Part shown: positions 33,988-42,828 of the stretch, piece by piece | Layout of the letters: every line of letters starts with the position of its first letter | Numbering within the stretch: position 1 is the stretch's first letter | NCBI GenBank assembly: GCA_900769665.1 | Contig: CAAGHL010000061.1 | Span: forward strand, 1 to 64,000 | From: Clostridia bacterium | GTDB taxonomy: Bacteria > Bacillota > Clostridia > Christensenellales > CAG-314 | Direction: 5' to 3' | Length of the DNA: 64,000 bases | Program-made: the position numbers and the translations under genes | Notes under the pieces: model-generated | What the model saw: the letters and a program-made list of their open reading frames with translations, nothing else | Database searches by the model: none | What the model was told of the DNA's origin: nothing

Positions 33988-35004
33988 ATGATAGTGGCAA
34001 AATTCGGTGGAACGGCGACGGCGCCAAACAATGTAAAGTACTTGCAGAAGTGCCTGGGTAAGCATCATGGTGTTGTTGTAGTGTCGGCAATCGGTAGAGA
34101 GTTTGACGGCGACGAAAAAGTAACGGACTTGCTCGGACGGTACTGGCATGGTGACGATAATGCTTGGACACGGATTGCGGATAAGTTTAGACGACTGTGC
34201 TTGATAAATGCCGTGGACGTGGATGTTGAGGAATTGTTGGCTGATGCGAAAATGCGTGCGCGAAAATTTGGCAGTGACTATTGTTTGTCGCTTGGCGAGG
34301 AACTGACGGCACGCTGTATTGCCAAATTGACGGGACGTGAATACGTCGAGGCGCAGGGGTATGTAGTATTCGACGGTGGAAAGTTTAAGTTGAAGGAAAC
34401 ACTGCGAAGATTGAAAGAACTGGGCGGAAATCGGGTCGTTATGGGCGGATTTTACGGCGGAACGATAGACGGCAATAGACAAACTTTTACTCGCGGTGGC
34501 GGCGATGTCAGCGGAGCATTGTGTGCGGCGGCTTGCAATGCGACACTGTACGAGAATGTGACCGACGTGGACGGTGTGTTTGTGGCAAATCCAAGATTAG
34601 TGGACGGCGCACAAAAACTTGACGGTCTGTCGTACGATGAAATGCTACTACTTGCTAAGAGCGGCGCAAGTGTATTGCACCCGGATGCTGTGGAAATTTG
34701 TCGAAAATATAACGTGCCTATTGCCGTGAAAAGCTTTTGGAAAAACGAGTTCGGTACGTTGGTTAGCAATTGCGTTGGATGCGGAGATGTGCTCGGGGTG
34801 ACGTGTAAACGCAGTATGGACGGAACGTATGCAGCCACGGTATTGCACAATTTGTCGGCGAAGGACGTGGCGTTGCGTATGTGGGTGTTGTGCGACGAGT
34901 ACAACGGAATTACGCACGTGGAGTGCGACGGTAGGGTGGTACGTATGTGCAGTGAGGATGACTTGACGAACGAAGTTTATCGGGCGTTTGTGCTACGTAA
35001 TTGA
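33988..35004 (+). CDS. Aspartokinase with shortened regulatory region
   Basis: A 338-aa protein. The kinase domain is complete: KFGGTATA (5-12), SLGEELTARCIA (about 94), RGGGDVSGAL (about 167) and TDVDGVFVANPRLV (about 192). Normal enzymes are 400-450 aa with two ACT domains; here only about 75 residues follow the kinase domain, at most one diverged ACT unit. It phosphorylates aspartate for lysine, DAP, threonine and methionine. Loss of ACT sequence suggests weak or altered feedback inhibition. Several consensus residues differ (TATA for TSVA, GGGDVSG for GGSDTSA), and no strong ribosome binding site is visible. Confidence 0.88.
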   Translation: MIVAKFGGTATAPNNVKYLQKCLGKHHGVVVVSAIGREFDGDEKVTDLLGRYWHGDDNAWTRIADKFRRLCLINAVDVDVEELLADAKMRARKFGSDYCLSLGEELTARCIAKLTGREYVEAQGYVVFDGGKFKLKETLRRLKELGGNRVVMGGFYGGTIDGNRQTFTRGGGDVSGALCAAACNATLYENVTDVDGVFVANPRLVDGAQKLDGLSYDEMLLLAKSGASVLHPDAVEICRKYNVPIAVKSFWKNEFGTLVSNCVGCGDVLGVTCKRSMDGTYAATVLHNLSAKDVALRMWVLCDEYNGITHVECDGRVVRMCSEDDLTNEVYRAFVLRN

Positions 35005-35073
35005 CTTGACTAAAACGGCAATCGGCGGTACAATAGAAGCACAAAAACAGCGCAAAAGCGCAACGGAGAAACT

Positions 35074-36204
35074 ATGAAAACTTTGGTTGTCGGCGGCGGA
35101 ATGTCCGGTTTGACATATGCTATACTTGCGGCTAAAAACGGTGAAGATGTGACCGTGTGCGAGCGCAACGCACGTGTCGGACGAAAAATTGCCATGAGCG
35201 GCAACGGCAAGTGCAACATTGCCAACGTCAATACCGACCCGAGTTGCTACAACGACAGCGAGATCGTACGCGCCGTTTTGGCAAAGGTGAAACTTGCCGA
35301 CTACTTGCGTTTTTTGTCCGAACAAGGCATTGTGACTTATACCGACGAGTGCGGACGTATGTACCCCGTCACTGACAGCGCAAGCACGGTTGTGGATTGT
35401 TTGCGGTTTCAAGCGGCGAAGTTTGGCGTGACGATAAGGACGGAAACCGTCGTGCGCTCCGCAAAACAGACCTCACACGGATATATTGCGGAGATCGATG
35501 GCAACAAAGAAAACTTTGACAAAGTGGTGGTTGCGTGCGGCTCTCGCAGTCAAGCTACGGAAACGGAAATAGGTACGCTTGTCGACAAAAAGTACCTTAC
35601 GCCCTGCGCTCCGTCGCTTGTGCCCGTGCGCGTTGTCGGGATGAACGGTATACTGAACGGAATACGAAATCGTGCCGAAGTCAGGTTAGTTTGCGACGGC
35701 AAAACCGTCGGCAGCGAGCGTGGCGAAATACAGTTTAAGGACTACGGCTTGTCGGGTATGTGCGTGTTCAATTTGTCTGCAATCATCGCTCGAAGCGTGG
35801 TGCGCGGTGAAAAACACGAGTACAAATTTGTGGTCGACTTGTTGCCCGATATTACGCCGAACGAATTGCAAAAGTATATTTCGGCTAACCTAGCAAGTGG
35901 CATGCAACCGCTTACGGGACTAGTCAAAAACAAGCTTGCCGAGTACATCTACAAGCAAACAAACAACGATACGGAACAAATAGCGCACTATACCAAAAAC
36001 ATGCCGTTCATTTTTGACAAGCTATTGGATTACTCCATGAGTCAAGTCACGGCAGGCGGCGTGGATGAAAAGTTTGTCGACAAACAAACGCTTGCTTTGC
36101 CTAACGGCGTAGTGGTGCTAGGCGAGGCTTTGAACGTCGACGGCATATGCGGCGGACACAATTTGTACTTCGCCGCTGCTTCGGCAATGTACCTGTTTAT
36201 GTAG
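35074..36204 (+). CDS. FAD-dependent oxidoreductase, HI0933/BaiN family
   Basis: A 376-aa flavoprotein. The dinucleotide fold VVGGGMSGLTYAILAAKNG is at residues 4-22, and CERNARVGRKIAMSGNGKCN is the diagnostic family motif. The C-terminal GGVDEKFVDKQ...GLCF-type FAD motif reads GEALNVDGICGGHNLYFA here. The biological substrate of most members is unknown; BaiN reduces bile-acid intermediates and others act on flavin or tRNA. CGGAG precedes the ATG. It forms a likely unit with the aspartokinase upstream (69-base gap) and the next FAD protein. Confidence 0.88.
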   Translation: MKTLVVGGGMSGLTYAILAAKNGEDVTVCERNARVGRKIAMSGNGKCNIANVNTDPSCYNDSEIVRAVLAKVKLADYLRFLSEQGIVTYTDECGRMYPVTDSASTVVDCLRFQAAKFGVTIRTETVVRSAKQTSHGYIAEIDGNKENFDKVVVACGSRSQATETEIGTLVDKKYLTPCAPSLVPVRVVGMNGILNGIRNRAEVRLVCDGKTVGSERGEIQFKDYGLSGMCVFNLSAIIARSVVRGEKHEYKFVVDLLPDITPNELQKYISANLASGMQPLTGLVKNKLAEYIYKQTNNDTEQIAHYTKNMPFIFDKLLDYSMSQVTAGGVDEKFVDKQTLALPNGVVVLGEALNVDGICGGHNLYFAAASAMYLFM

Positions 36205-36287
36205 CAAAATTTTACATACGTATGCAAAATTTGCCGACATGACTACCTGTAAACCTACTATAAATAATACTAACGAACAATCTACCG

Positions 36288-37877
36288 ATGTCTACATTTA
36301 TTACAAAACCGATCAATGTGCCCCTTGGTAAAACCGATTGTTATAAGCAACTGATTGCCGACAAATGTGCATTGAAACTAAATCAAATAAAGTCCTTTAC
36401 GTTGCATAAACAAAGCGTAGACGCACGCGACAAAAGCAATGTTCACTTTGTGTGTTCATTTTTGATTGACGTCGACAAAAGCTTTGTTCGCAATGCCGAA
36501 CCGTATGTTGCGCCAATTGACGTACTACAAAATGCACAGCGCAACAACAACTTTTTCGGCAAAAAAATCGTTGTTTGCGGCGCAGGTCCTGCAGGACTGT
36601 TTTGCGCATTGTATCTTTCTAAGCTCGACTTCGACGTGACTGTTGTGGAAAAAGGCGATGACATTGCGGCACGCAAAAAATCCGTCGACGAGTTTGTCTG
36701 CGGCGGTGCATTTTGTCCCGACAGCAATATACAATTCGGTCTTGGCGGCGCAGGGACTTTCTCCGACGGCAAGCTTACCACGGGGATTTCCTCTCCGCTG
36801 ACGTACAGCGTATTTCGACAATTTGTGCGTAGCGGTGCGCCCGACGACATTTTTTACAGTGCGCTTCCGCATATCGGCACGGACAAGCTTGTCAATGTGG
36901 TTGCCGAACTTCGCGACGAAATAATTGCCAACGGCGGAAAGTTTCTTTTCGGCGCTTCCCTTTGCGGTTTTGTCAAAGAGGGCGAAAGCGTTGTCGCGTG
37001 TCGAGTTTTTGACGGAACAAGCGAAACAACCATACAAGCCGACGGTTTTGTTGTGGCTACGGGACACTCGTCACGTGACGTGTTCGAACTTTTGCGTTCA
37101 GTCGGTGCAAACGTGGTGCCCAAGGCTTTTGCAGTGGGACTGCGCGTGGAGCACACTCGAGAATTTGTCGACAACGCCCAATACGGCTTGTTTGCTACTC
37201 ACAGAGATTTGTCCGCGGCTAGCTACAAGTTGGTGCACAACGGCGCAAAACATAGTTGTTACAGTTTTTGCATGTGTCCCGGTGGTTACGTCGTGCCTGC
37301 CAACAGTGAGGCGGACACCGTCGTTGTCAACGGCATGAGCAACTACGCACGCGACGCCGCCAACAGTAACAGCGCATTGGTGGTTACCGTGTCGCCCGAC
37401 GACATCTCACGCTTCGGCTACGGCAACGACGTGTTTAGCGGTATGCGCTTTCAGCAAGATTTGGAACGCCGTGCTTACGCCCTTGGCGGAGGAAACTACG
37501 TTGCCCCTTGCCAAAATGTTACAGACTTTGCCTTAAATAAGCTTTCTGACGGATTTTCCGTTGCACCGTCCTACAAACGCGGCGTAAAATCGGCAAATTT
37601 GCGCACGCTGTTACCCGATGAAATAACGGAATCTATTTGCGAAGCCTTGGCTGTGTTCGATCGCAAAATAAAGGGTTTCGGCAGTTGCGGCGTGTTGACG
37701 GGCGTGGAAACACGAACGTCGTCGCCTGTGCGCATTTTGCGCGGAGATGATTTCCAAAGCAACGTCGGCAACATTTACCCGACGGGCGAGGGCGCAGGTT
37801 ACGCCGGCGGTATCGTTTCCTCGGCGGTGGACGGGCTGCGAGTGGCGCAAGCAATATGCACACGATTTTCTGTCTAG
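36288..37877 (+). CDS. FAD-dependent protein with long N-terminal region
   Basis: A 529-aa protein. The N-terminal 90 residues form a small alpha/beta domain; then comes a Rossmann motif VVCGAGPAGLFCALYLSKL (about 95-113) and CPDSNIQFGLGGAGTFSDGK, the signature of a conserved group of putative dehydrogenases in Firmicutes with a dedicated C-terminal domain. VETRTSSPVRI and GEGAGYAGGIVSSAVDGLR close the FAD site. The substrate is unknown. It may share a transcript with the preceding FAD oxidoreductase; a terminator follows at 38040-38072. Confidence 0.85.
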   Translation: MSTFITKPINVPLGKTDCYKQLIADKCALKLNQIKSFTLHKQSVDARDKSNVHFVCSFLIDVDKSFVRNAEPYVAPIDVLQNAQRNNNFFGKKIVVCGAGPAGLFCALYLSKLDFDVTVVEKGDDIAARKKSVDEFVCGGAFCPDSNIQFGLGGAGTFSDGKLTTGISSPLTYSVFRQFVRSGAPDDIFYSALPHIGTDKLVNVVAELRDEIIANGGKFLFGASLCGFVKEGESVVACRVFDGTSETTIQADGFVVATGHSSRDVFELLRSVGANVVPKAFAVGLRVEHTREFVDNAQYGLFATHRDLSAASYKLVHNGAKHSCYSFCMCPGGYVVPANSEADTVVVNGMSNYARDAANSNSALVVTVSPDDISRFGYGNDVFSGMRFQQDLERRAYALGGGNYVAPCQNVTDFALNKLSDGFSVAPSYKRGVKSANLRTLLPDEITESICEALAVFDRKIKGFGSCGVLTGVETRTSSPVRILRGDDFQSNVGNIYPTGEGAGYAGGIVSSAVDGLRVAQAICTRFSV

Positions 37878-38039
37878 TAGCGGTTTGCCAACGTTTTGGC
37901 ACGCAGGTTGACTGTCGTACAAGCGCAAACGCCCACCCAAACGCAATTGTTGCGCAACGGTAAGCAATCGCAAAACAAAATTGCGCTAAATAATACTTTT
38001 TGATTATTTGCGAATTTTAATAAGAATGAGTATCACACA

Positions 38040-38072
38040 AAAAGGAGCTACCTTTGACGGGTAACTCCTTTT
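38040..38072. terminator. Bidirectional terminator between converging genes
   Basis: AAAAGGAG and CTCCTTTT with inner TACC/GGGTA pairs form a stem with A- and T-rich flanks. It serves the FAD protein and the giant repeat protein. Confidence 0.82.
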
Positions 38073-38103
38073 GCTTTGTTGTGTGTCGTTGTTGTGCGTC
38101 GTT

Positions 38104-41100
38104 TTACAGCACGCTAAACAGCATTGTGATGAAGTCGTCGAGAGTGGCTTGTTTCCATACGTCGCGATGCGCCGTTTGTGTGGGTGTAAGCTCGCTTTCG
38201 TTTGTTACGTCGTGGCACAGCAGGTAGAAATTCATTGCCGACATCGTATCGCTACTGTTTGCCGTTTTGTATACAAAGTAGTTTTCAAGGGTGCAGCGTT
38301 TGGATGTCAAACTGTTGGCGTGTGCTCCTTGACAGTAAATGATAGCAAGTTTATACTCGTTGTTTTTACCTGCGTCGCCTTCGCCCAAATCCATCATGCC
38401 GCTGTCAAGCAAATCGCCCATTGTCAAGCCGCCTACAACGTCCTTCATGCCGTTGCCGCTCATGTCTTTTACGGTCTTGTCGGCAATCTTGGCGTAGATA
38501 CCCTTTACCAAGTTTCCGTTTTCGTCGTCCCAGTGTGCGTCGGTGGAGTGACTGTCCGTCGTTGCGGCGGTGTAACCCAACATAACGCCCATCTTCATGT
38601 TGTCAAGTTCCGTCGCAAGGTTGTTGACTTGTTTGTCGGCAAGCGCACGCAACATGGGGTTGGAGTTTTCGTCGATTTCGATCACTTCGCCGAGTGTAAT
38701 TGTGTTCAGCCGTCCGCCGAGTTTGTCGATGTTTTCGTCTTTAAGCGTTTGCAACAGTTGCGGACTGTTGTTGTCTATTTCCACAACGTCGGCAAGGGTC
38801 AATGTCTTAAACTTGTTACCGATTTCGCCGATAGGGGTGGTTGCCAAATTACGCAACGCATATGCGCTACTGTTGTCGATGGCAATTACGTCGCCGAGGG
38901 TAAGCGCATTAAACGAGGAACTCAAATTTTTGATTTTTACGTTTTTCAGCGCACCCAACGGCTTGTCGTTGTCGTCGATGGTCATCACGTCGCCGAGCTT
39001 CATTTCCTGTATGCGGTTGTTTAGCGTGGTGCTGTCCGACAGTTCGTCCACGGTCATGTTTGCAAGTTGACCGACAACTCCGTCGGGTTCGGCGCCGTCC
39101 TTTGTCCAAACGTAGTCGAAGCAGTCGGCAGTGTGCTTGGTCAGTGCGTCGTGTTTTTCGTCGTCGCAAACAAGCTTGGCTTTGTACCAGTAGCTGCCGT
39201 CGGCTTTGATGTAGTTGTCGCCGTTTGCTTTCACAGTGTCCAACGTACCCACAGCGGTGTAGTTGTTGGCATTAGCCGTCAAGTCCTCGCGAGAGTACTC
39301 CAACATTTCGCCGATACGCAACGTTTTTATTGCCGTGCCGATGTCCTTCAGTTGCGTGTTTTGCAAACTCTTCAGCATGGCGGGGATGTCGTTGCCCATC
39401 ACGTCGGCAAGGGTAAAGCTCATCAGTTTGTCGTTGATGTTGTTCAACTCCGACAGTTTGGTGCTTGCGATTTTTGCCGTAAAGTCAATTACCGCAACGC
39501 CTTCTTTGTTGCTCCAAACGGTGTAGCAACTTGCGTTGTGCGCGTGCGTTCCGTCCGTGCAACCGAGCTTTGCCACGTAGTATTTGCCGTCTTCGAGCTT
39601 TATCAGCGTGCCGTCGGGGTTGCGGTACACAATGCCGTCGATTACCGTAGTGGCGGCATCGGACTTAGTTACCTCTTCGCCGCGCGTGTACTCCAAAAAC
39701 TCGCCGAGGGTCATTTCGTTTATGCGGTTGCCAAGCTCGCCTATTTTGACGTCTTTAAGCGAGGACAACTGCGAAGGAATACTGCCTTCGCCGAGTATGT
39801 CGGCAAGCGTCAGGTTGTTTAGCGTGTCGCTAAAGTTTGCTTTGCCGCTTGTAAGGTCGCCGATTTTGACATTTGCAAGCGTTTGGTACAGCTGTTGTAT
39901 TTTGCCGTAGTTTGTGCCGTCGATGGTTGCGTGCTCGTCGTGAGCGGTGCAATCGGTGGCGTTGTCGCAAGCCTGATACCACACAAAGTTGTAGCAGTCC
40001 GCCGTATGCGTGTGCGTTTCCTCGCAGTCAAACGTGGCTTTGTACCAAGTTTTGTCGTCGACGGAAGCCGCATATTCGCCAACCGAGTTTTGCGCAACGT
40101 ACAGTAGTGCGTTGCCGTCGCCGTCGGTAAATGTGTGCTTGTTTAGCGTGTAGCTGTTTGCGGAAACTTCGACGCGCTTGTAACCGAGCATTTCGCCTAC
40201 ATACAGGTCGTCCAAAAACTCGCCTTTGGCAAGCTCGGCAATGGTCATGTCCTTTATTATTGCCGACAGTCCGCTGTCGGGCAAGGTGATGCCGAGGTCG
40301 GCAAGTTTGACGTTTTGCAACGTTTCCATTACTTTGTCAGAGGCGCCGTCCATTATTTCGCCGAGGGTTACGTCGCTTATCACGCCGAATACGCCCGTAG
40401 CCGCGGTGTAGTAGTTGCCGTCGGTGTAAACGTCGCCACCTGCGGCGTGCTCGCCGAGAGAAGTGTGGCTTTCGTCGGTACAACGTGTGTACCAAGCGTA
40501 GGCAAAGCAGTCGGATGTGTGAGTGTGTTCCTCACTGCAATTAAGCTTGGCAATGTACCAAACGTTGCCGTCTTTCTTGGCGTAGGAGTCACCCTTGTAC
40601 ATGACGTCGGGCGTGCCGCCGTAGGGGGAATATGCGGAAGTGTCTTGCGTAATGCGCTTGTAGCCGAGCAAATCGCCGAGGTACATACCCTTTAGGTTGT
40701 TGACGTTGACCACTTCCTTTATGCTGAGTTGGGCAAGCGTTGCCATGGAGCCTTCGGCGTAGGTTTTGTTGCCGTCACCGTCGACGGTGTACCAACGGTC
40801 GGCGTCGCTGTCGTATTTGTAGCCCATTATGCTGCCAACCTTTACTTGGCTCATCAGCGAGTCGGTGCTCAACTTGCCGTTGTCGTCCACAAGCGAAGCC
40901 AACGTGGAGTCGCCAAAGGCGTTGTTTATCGTTTCGTCGTCGCTGGCAACAAGTTGCGTAACCTTTATGTTTCCGAGCTTTTCCAATGCGCCGCCTTCCT
41001 TAATTTCGGCAAAAACATTGCCGTTGCGCATTGCTTGCAATATGCCGCCGACGGTGCTTTGCCCGAGCGCATACAACAGCTCTTTGCCGCTTTCCTCGGC

Positions 41101-41751
41101 TTGCGGAAAGTATTGGCTGACAAGGTCTGCAAGTTTTACCTCGCTAAATACCTTTTCTATGCCGTTTTCCGACATCAAATCGGTGATGGAGTAGCCTGCA
41201 AGTTTTTCTATCGCCGCTTGGTTGATGACGGTTTGTCCGCTCTCGTCTGTGGTGGTAAACATGTTCATTATGTCGGGCAAAATGCTTACCTTAATTTGCG
41301 ACAATGCACGTTGCACGCCGTCGCTACCGTTGAAGTATTCCATTACGGGTACGTCAAGCACGCTTTGTGGCAATTCCACTCCGCTAAGAAGCTTGCTTAG
41401 GTTGATACCGCTTGTAGCGCAAAACATGCCGAGTGTCATGTATTGTCCGCCGTTTTCCACGGAAACTTCCACAAGTTGCGGTTTGCCGTCGGCATCGTAC
41501 TTGATGTTGCCGTCTTGGTCGCGGTCGTAGTCGTAGTACTTGCCTCGGTAAGACTCAAACTTTTTCATTACGTCGTCGTAAATGCTTTTCAGCGACATCT
41601 TGCCGTAGTCGCCGACGTAGTCCGAGGCTTGGTTGTTTGTCACTTGGTCGGGCGTGAGTACGGCAACGGCATACCAAATTGCGCCTGCAAGCGCACCTAG
41701 TATGACAATCATGCCAAACAGCATGCCTAACAAAAATGCTCCTACTTTCAT
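38104..41751 (-). CDS. Giant membrane-anchored repeat protein (1215 aa), unknown
   Basis: One N-terminal transmembrane helix (about 5-30) is followed by some 1180 exported residues. Two repeat types are visible. The first is a roughly 34-residue unit with the pattern LTLGDVIEIDxNSxxLLxxL followed by Kxxxxxx(I/L)GxxxNxx, clearest in tandem at about 920-1060 and diverged elsewhere. The second is an insert ending in C-x(4-9)-H-x-H/T-x(2,3)-C-(F/Y)-x(2)-W, four times near residues 404, 574, 729 and 860, each preceded by a YxAK/YxAT strand; similar Cys-His knots occur in clostridial surface proteins. The regular hydrophobic ladder suggests an elongated beta-rich rod or lipid groove, which is inference. 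It is followed in the operon by no gene; the phosphodiesterase gene lies 15 bases upstream. Confidence 0.85.
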   Translation of the reverse strand: MKVGAFLLGMLFGMIVILGALAGAIWYAVAVLTPDQVTNNQASDYVGDYGKMSLKSIYDDVMKKFESYRGKYYDYDRDQDGNIKYDADGKPQLVEVSVENGGQYMTLGMFCATSGINLSKLLSGVELPQSVLDVPVMEYFNGSDGVQRALSQIKVSILPDIMNMFTTTDESGQTVINQAAIEKLAGYSITDLMSENGIEKVFSEVKLADLVSQYFPQAEESGKELLYALGQSTVGGILQAMRNGNVFAEIKEGGALEKLGNIKVTQLVASDDETINNAFGDSTLASLVDDNGKLSTDSLMSQVKVGSIMGYKYDSDADRWYTVDGDGNKTYAEGSMATLAQLSIKEVVNVNNLKGMYLGDLLGYKRITQDTSAYSPYGGTPDVMYKGDSYAKKDGNVWYIAKLNCSEEHTHTSDCFAYAWYTRCTDESHTSLGEHAAGGDVYTDGNYYTAATGVFGVISDVTLGEIMDGASDKVMETLQNVKLADLGITLPDSGLSAIIKDMTIAELAKGEFLDDLYVGEMLGYKRVEVSANSYTLNKHTFTDGDGNALLYVAQNSVGEYAASVDDKTWYKATFDCEETHTHTADCYNFVWYQACDNATDCTAHDEHATIDGTNYGKIQQLYQTLANVKIGDLTSGKANFSDTLNNLTLADILGEGSIPSQLSSLKDVKIGELGNRINEMTLGEFLEYTRGEEVTKSDAATTVIDGIVYRNPDGTLIKLEDGKYYVAKLGCTDGTHAHNASCYTVWSNKEGVAVIDFTAKIASTKLSELNNINDKLMSFTLADVMGNDIPAMLKSLQNTQLKDIGTAIKTLRIGEMLEYSREDLTANANNYTAVGTLDTVKANGDNYIKADGSYWYKAKLVCDDEKHDALTKHTADCFDYVWTKDGAEPDGVVGQLANMTVDELSDSTTLNNRIQEMKLGDVMTIDDNDKPLGALKNVKIKNLSSSFNALTLGDVIAIDNSSAYALRNLATTPIGEIGNKFKTLTLADVVEIDNNSPQLLQTLKDENIDKLGGRLNTITLGEVIEIDENSNPMLRALADKQVNNLATELDNMKMGVMLGYTAATTDSHSTDAHWDDENGNLVKGIYAKIADKTVKDMSGNGMKDVVGGLTMGDLLDSGMMDLGEGDAGKNNEYKLAIIYCQGAHANSLTSKRCTLENYFVYKTANSSDTMSAMNFYLLCHDVTNESELTPTQTAHRDVWKQATLDDFITMLFSVL

Positions 41752-41766
41752 TGTGTAATCTCCTTG

Positions 41767-42519
41767 CTAATCTTGCGTGCCCGTGGTAGTGGGTACGTAG
41801 CTGTCAAAAATGATGTTGTCGAAGTACGGCTTCAACTCCTCGTACTGTTGTTGGCTTTTTATCGTCCAACAAATGATGGGGATTTTTTTGCGGAATTTGG
41901 CAACCGCCTTGTTGGTGGCAACGGTGGCGGTGTCGAATGCGATAAATTGACTGCCGTTCCATTTGCAAAGTTTCAATTCCCTAAGTAGCCATTTGCGGAA
42001 GTTGCTCATTTGCGCGCCGTCGTAAGCGCAGGACAGCGTGCCGCGGATGACCTCGGGCGCGTGTACCTTGAACCAACGGATGATTAGCGGATTGAAGCTT
42101 TCCACGCAGTAGTTGCCTTTGTAGCCTTTCAGCATGTCGTATGTTTTTTGTTCCACCTCGCCGATGTCGTCGTGGGTTTTTATTTCCACAATCAGGTTTA
42201 CGCCGTTTGCAGCAGCCAAAAATTCCTCGAAGGTGGGGATTTGGCAGTCGGTGTCAAGTAGACGGAAGGTGCGAAGCTCGGCAAAGGTGTAGTCGCACAA
42301 CTTGCCGTGTACTCCCGTCATGCGGTCGAGGGTGTCGTCATGGAATACGACCAATACGCCGTCTTTGCTCATTTGTACGTCCGTTTCGATGCCGAAGCCG
42401 TTTGCCACGGCGCGCCGGAAAGCAGGAACGGAGTTTTCGGGGATTTTATTGTTGTTGTCAAACAAACCTCTGTGCGCGACAAAGATGTCGGTCAACCATT
42501 TGTATTCGGGTCTTATCAT
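41767..42519 (-). CDS. Glycerophosphodiester phosphodiesterase
   Basis: A 250-aa GDPD-family TIM barrel. FVAHRGLFDNNNKIPENSVPAF (residues 13-34, with the catalytic His and Asn), IETDVQMSKDGVLVVFHD (Glu/Asp metal ligands and second His) and LIVEIKT are all visible. It hydrolyses deacylated phospholipids or teichoic-acid units to glycerol 3-phosphate. There is no signal peptide, so it is cytosolic. It is the promoter-proximal gene of a pair with the giant repeat protein. Confidence 0.93.
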   Translation of the reverse strand: MIRPEYKWLTDIFVAHRGLFDNNNKIPENSVPAFRRAVANGFGIETDVQMSKDGVLVVFHDDTLDRMTGVHGKLCDYTFAELRTFRLLDTDCQIPTFEEFLAAANGVNLIVEIKTHDDIGEVEQKTYDMLKGYKGNYCVESFNPLIIRWFKVHAPEVIRGTLSCAYDGAQMSNFRKWLLRELKLCKWNGSQFIAFDTATVATNKAVAKFRKKIPIICWTIKSQQQYEELKPYFDNIIFDSYVPTTTGTQD

Positions 42520-42770
42520 AGTTGTTACCTCTAAGAGTGGATGTGAGATGTTGTTTTTATCGGCTTGTTGCCGTGTGTAATGTCGAGGCTTATTTGCTTC
42601 TTACTTGACGGAAGTGTTGCTAATGTCAATCGTGGGCAACAATGTAATGTATCGTGATTAACGCCACATAAATCATATTTTCCGCTTAATCTATAAACTT
42701 CGACATATAAATTATATAATTTATTTCTCTAAAATGCAAGGTAATAACTACAAATAATAAAAAGTTTTGT
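42520..42770. other. Divergent intergenic region between the phosphodiesterase gene and lepA
   Basis: AT-rich with no gene visible. It must hold the minus-strand promoter for the phosphodiesterase pair, which I could not place surely. Confidence 0.45.
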
Positions 42771-42798
42771 GGACAAATAGGCAAGTTTACTGTATAAT
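42771..42798 (+). promoter_or_regulatory. Promoter of lepA
   Basis: TGGACA (42771-42776), 16 bp and a perfect TATAAT (42793-42798). Confidence 0.7.
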
Positions 42799-42828
42799 AC
42801 ATTCGACTAATTGTAAGGAGTACTATTC

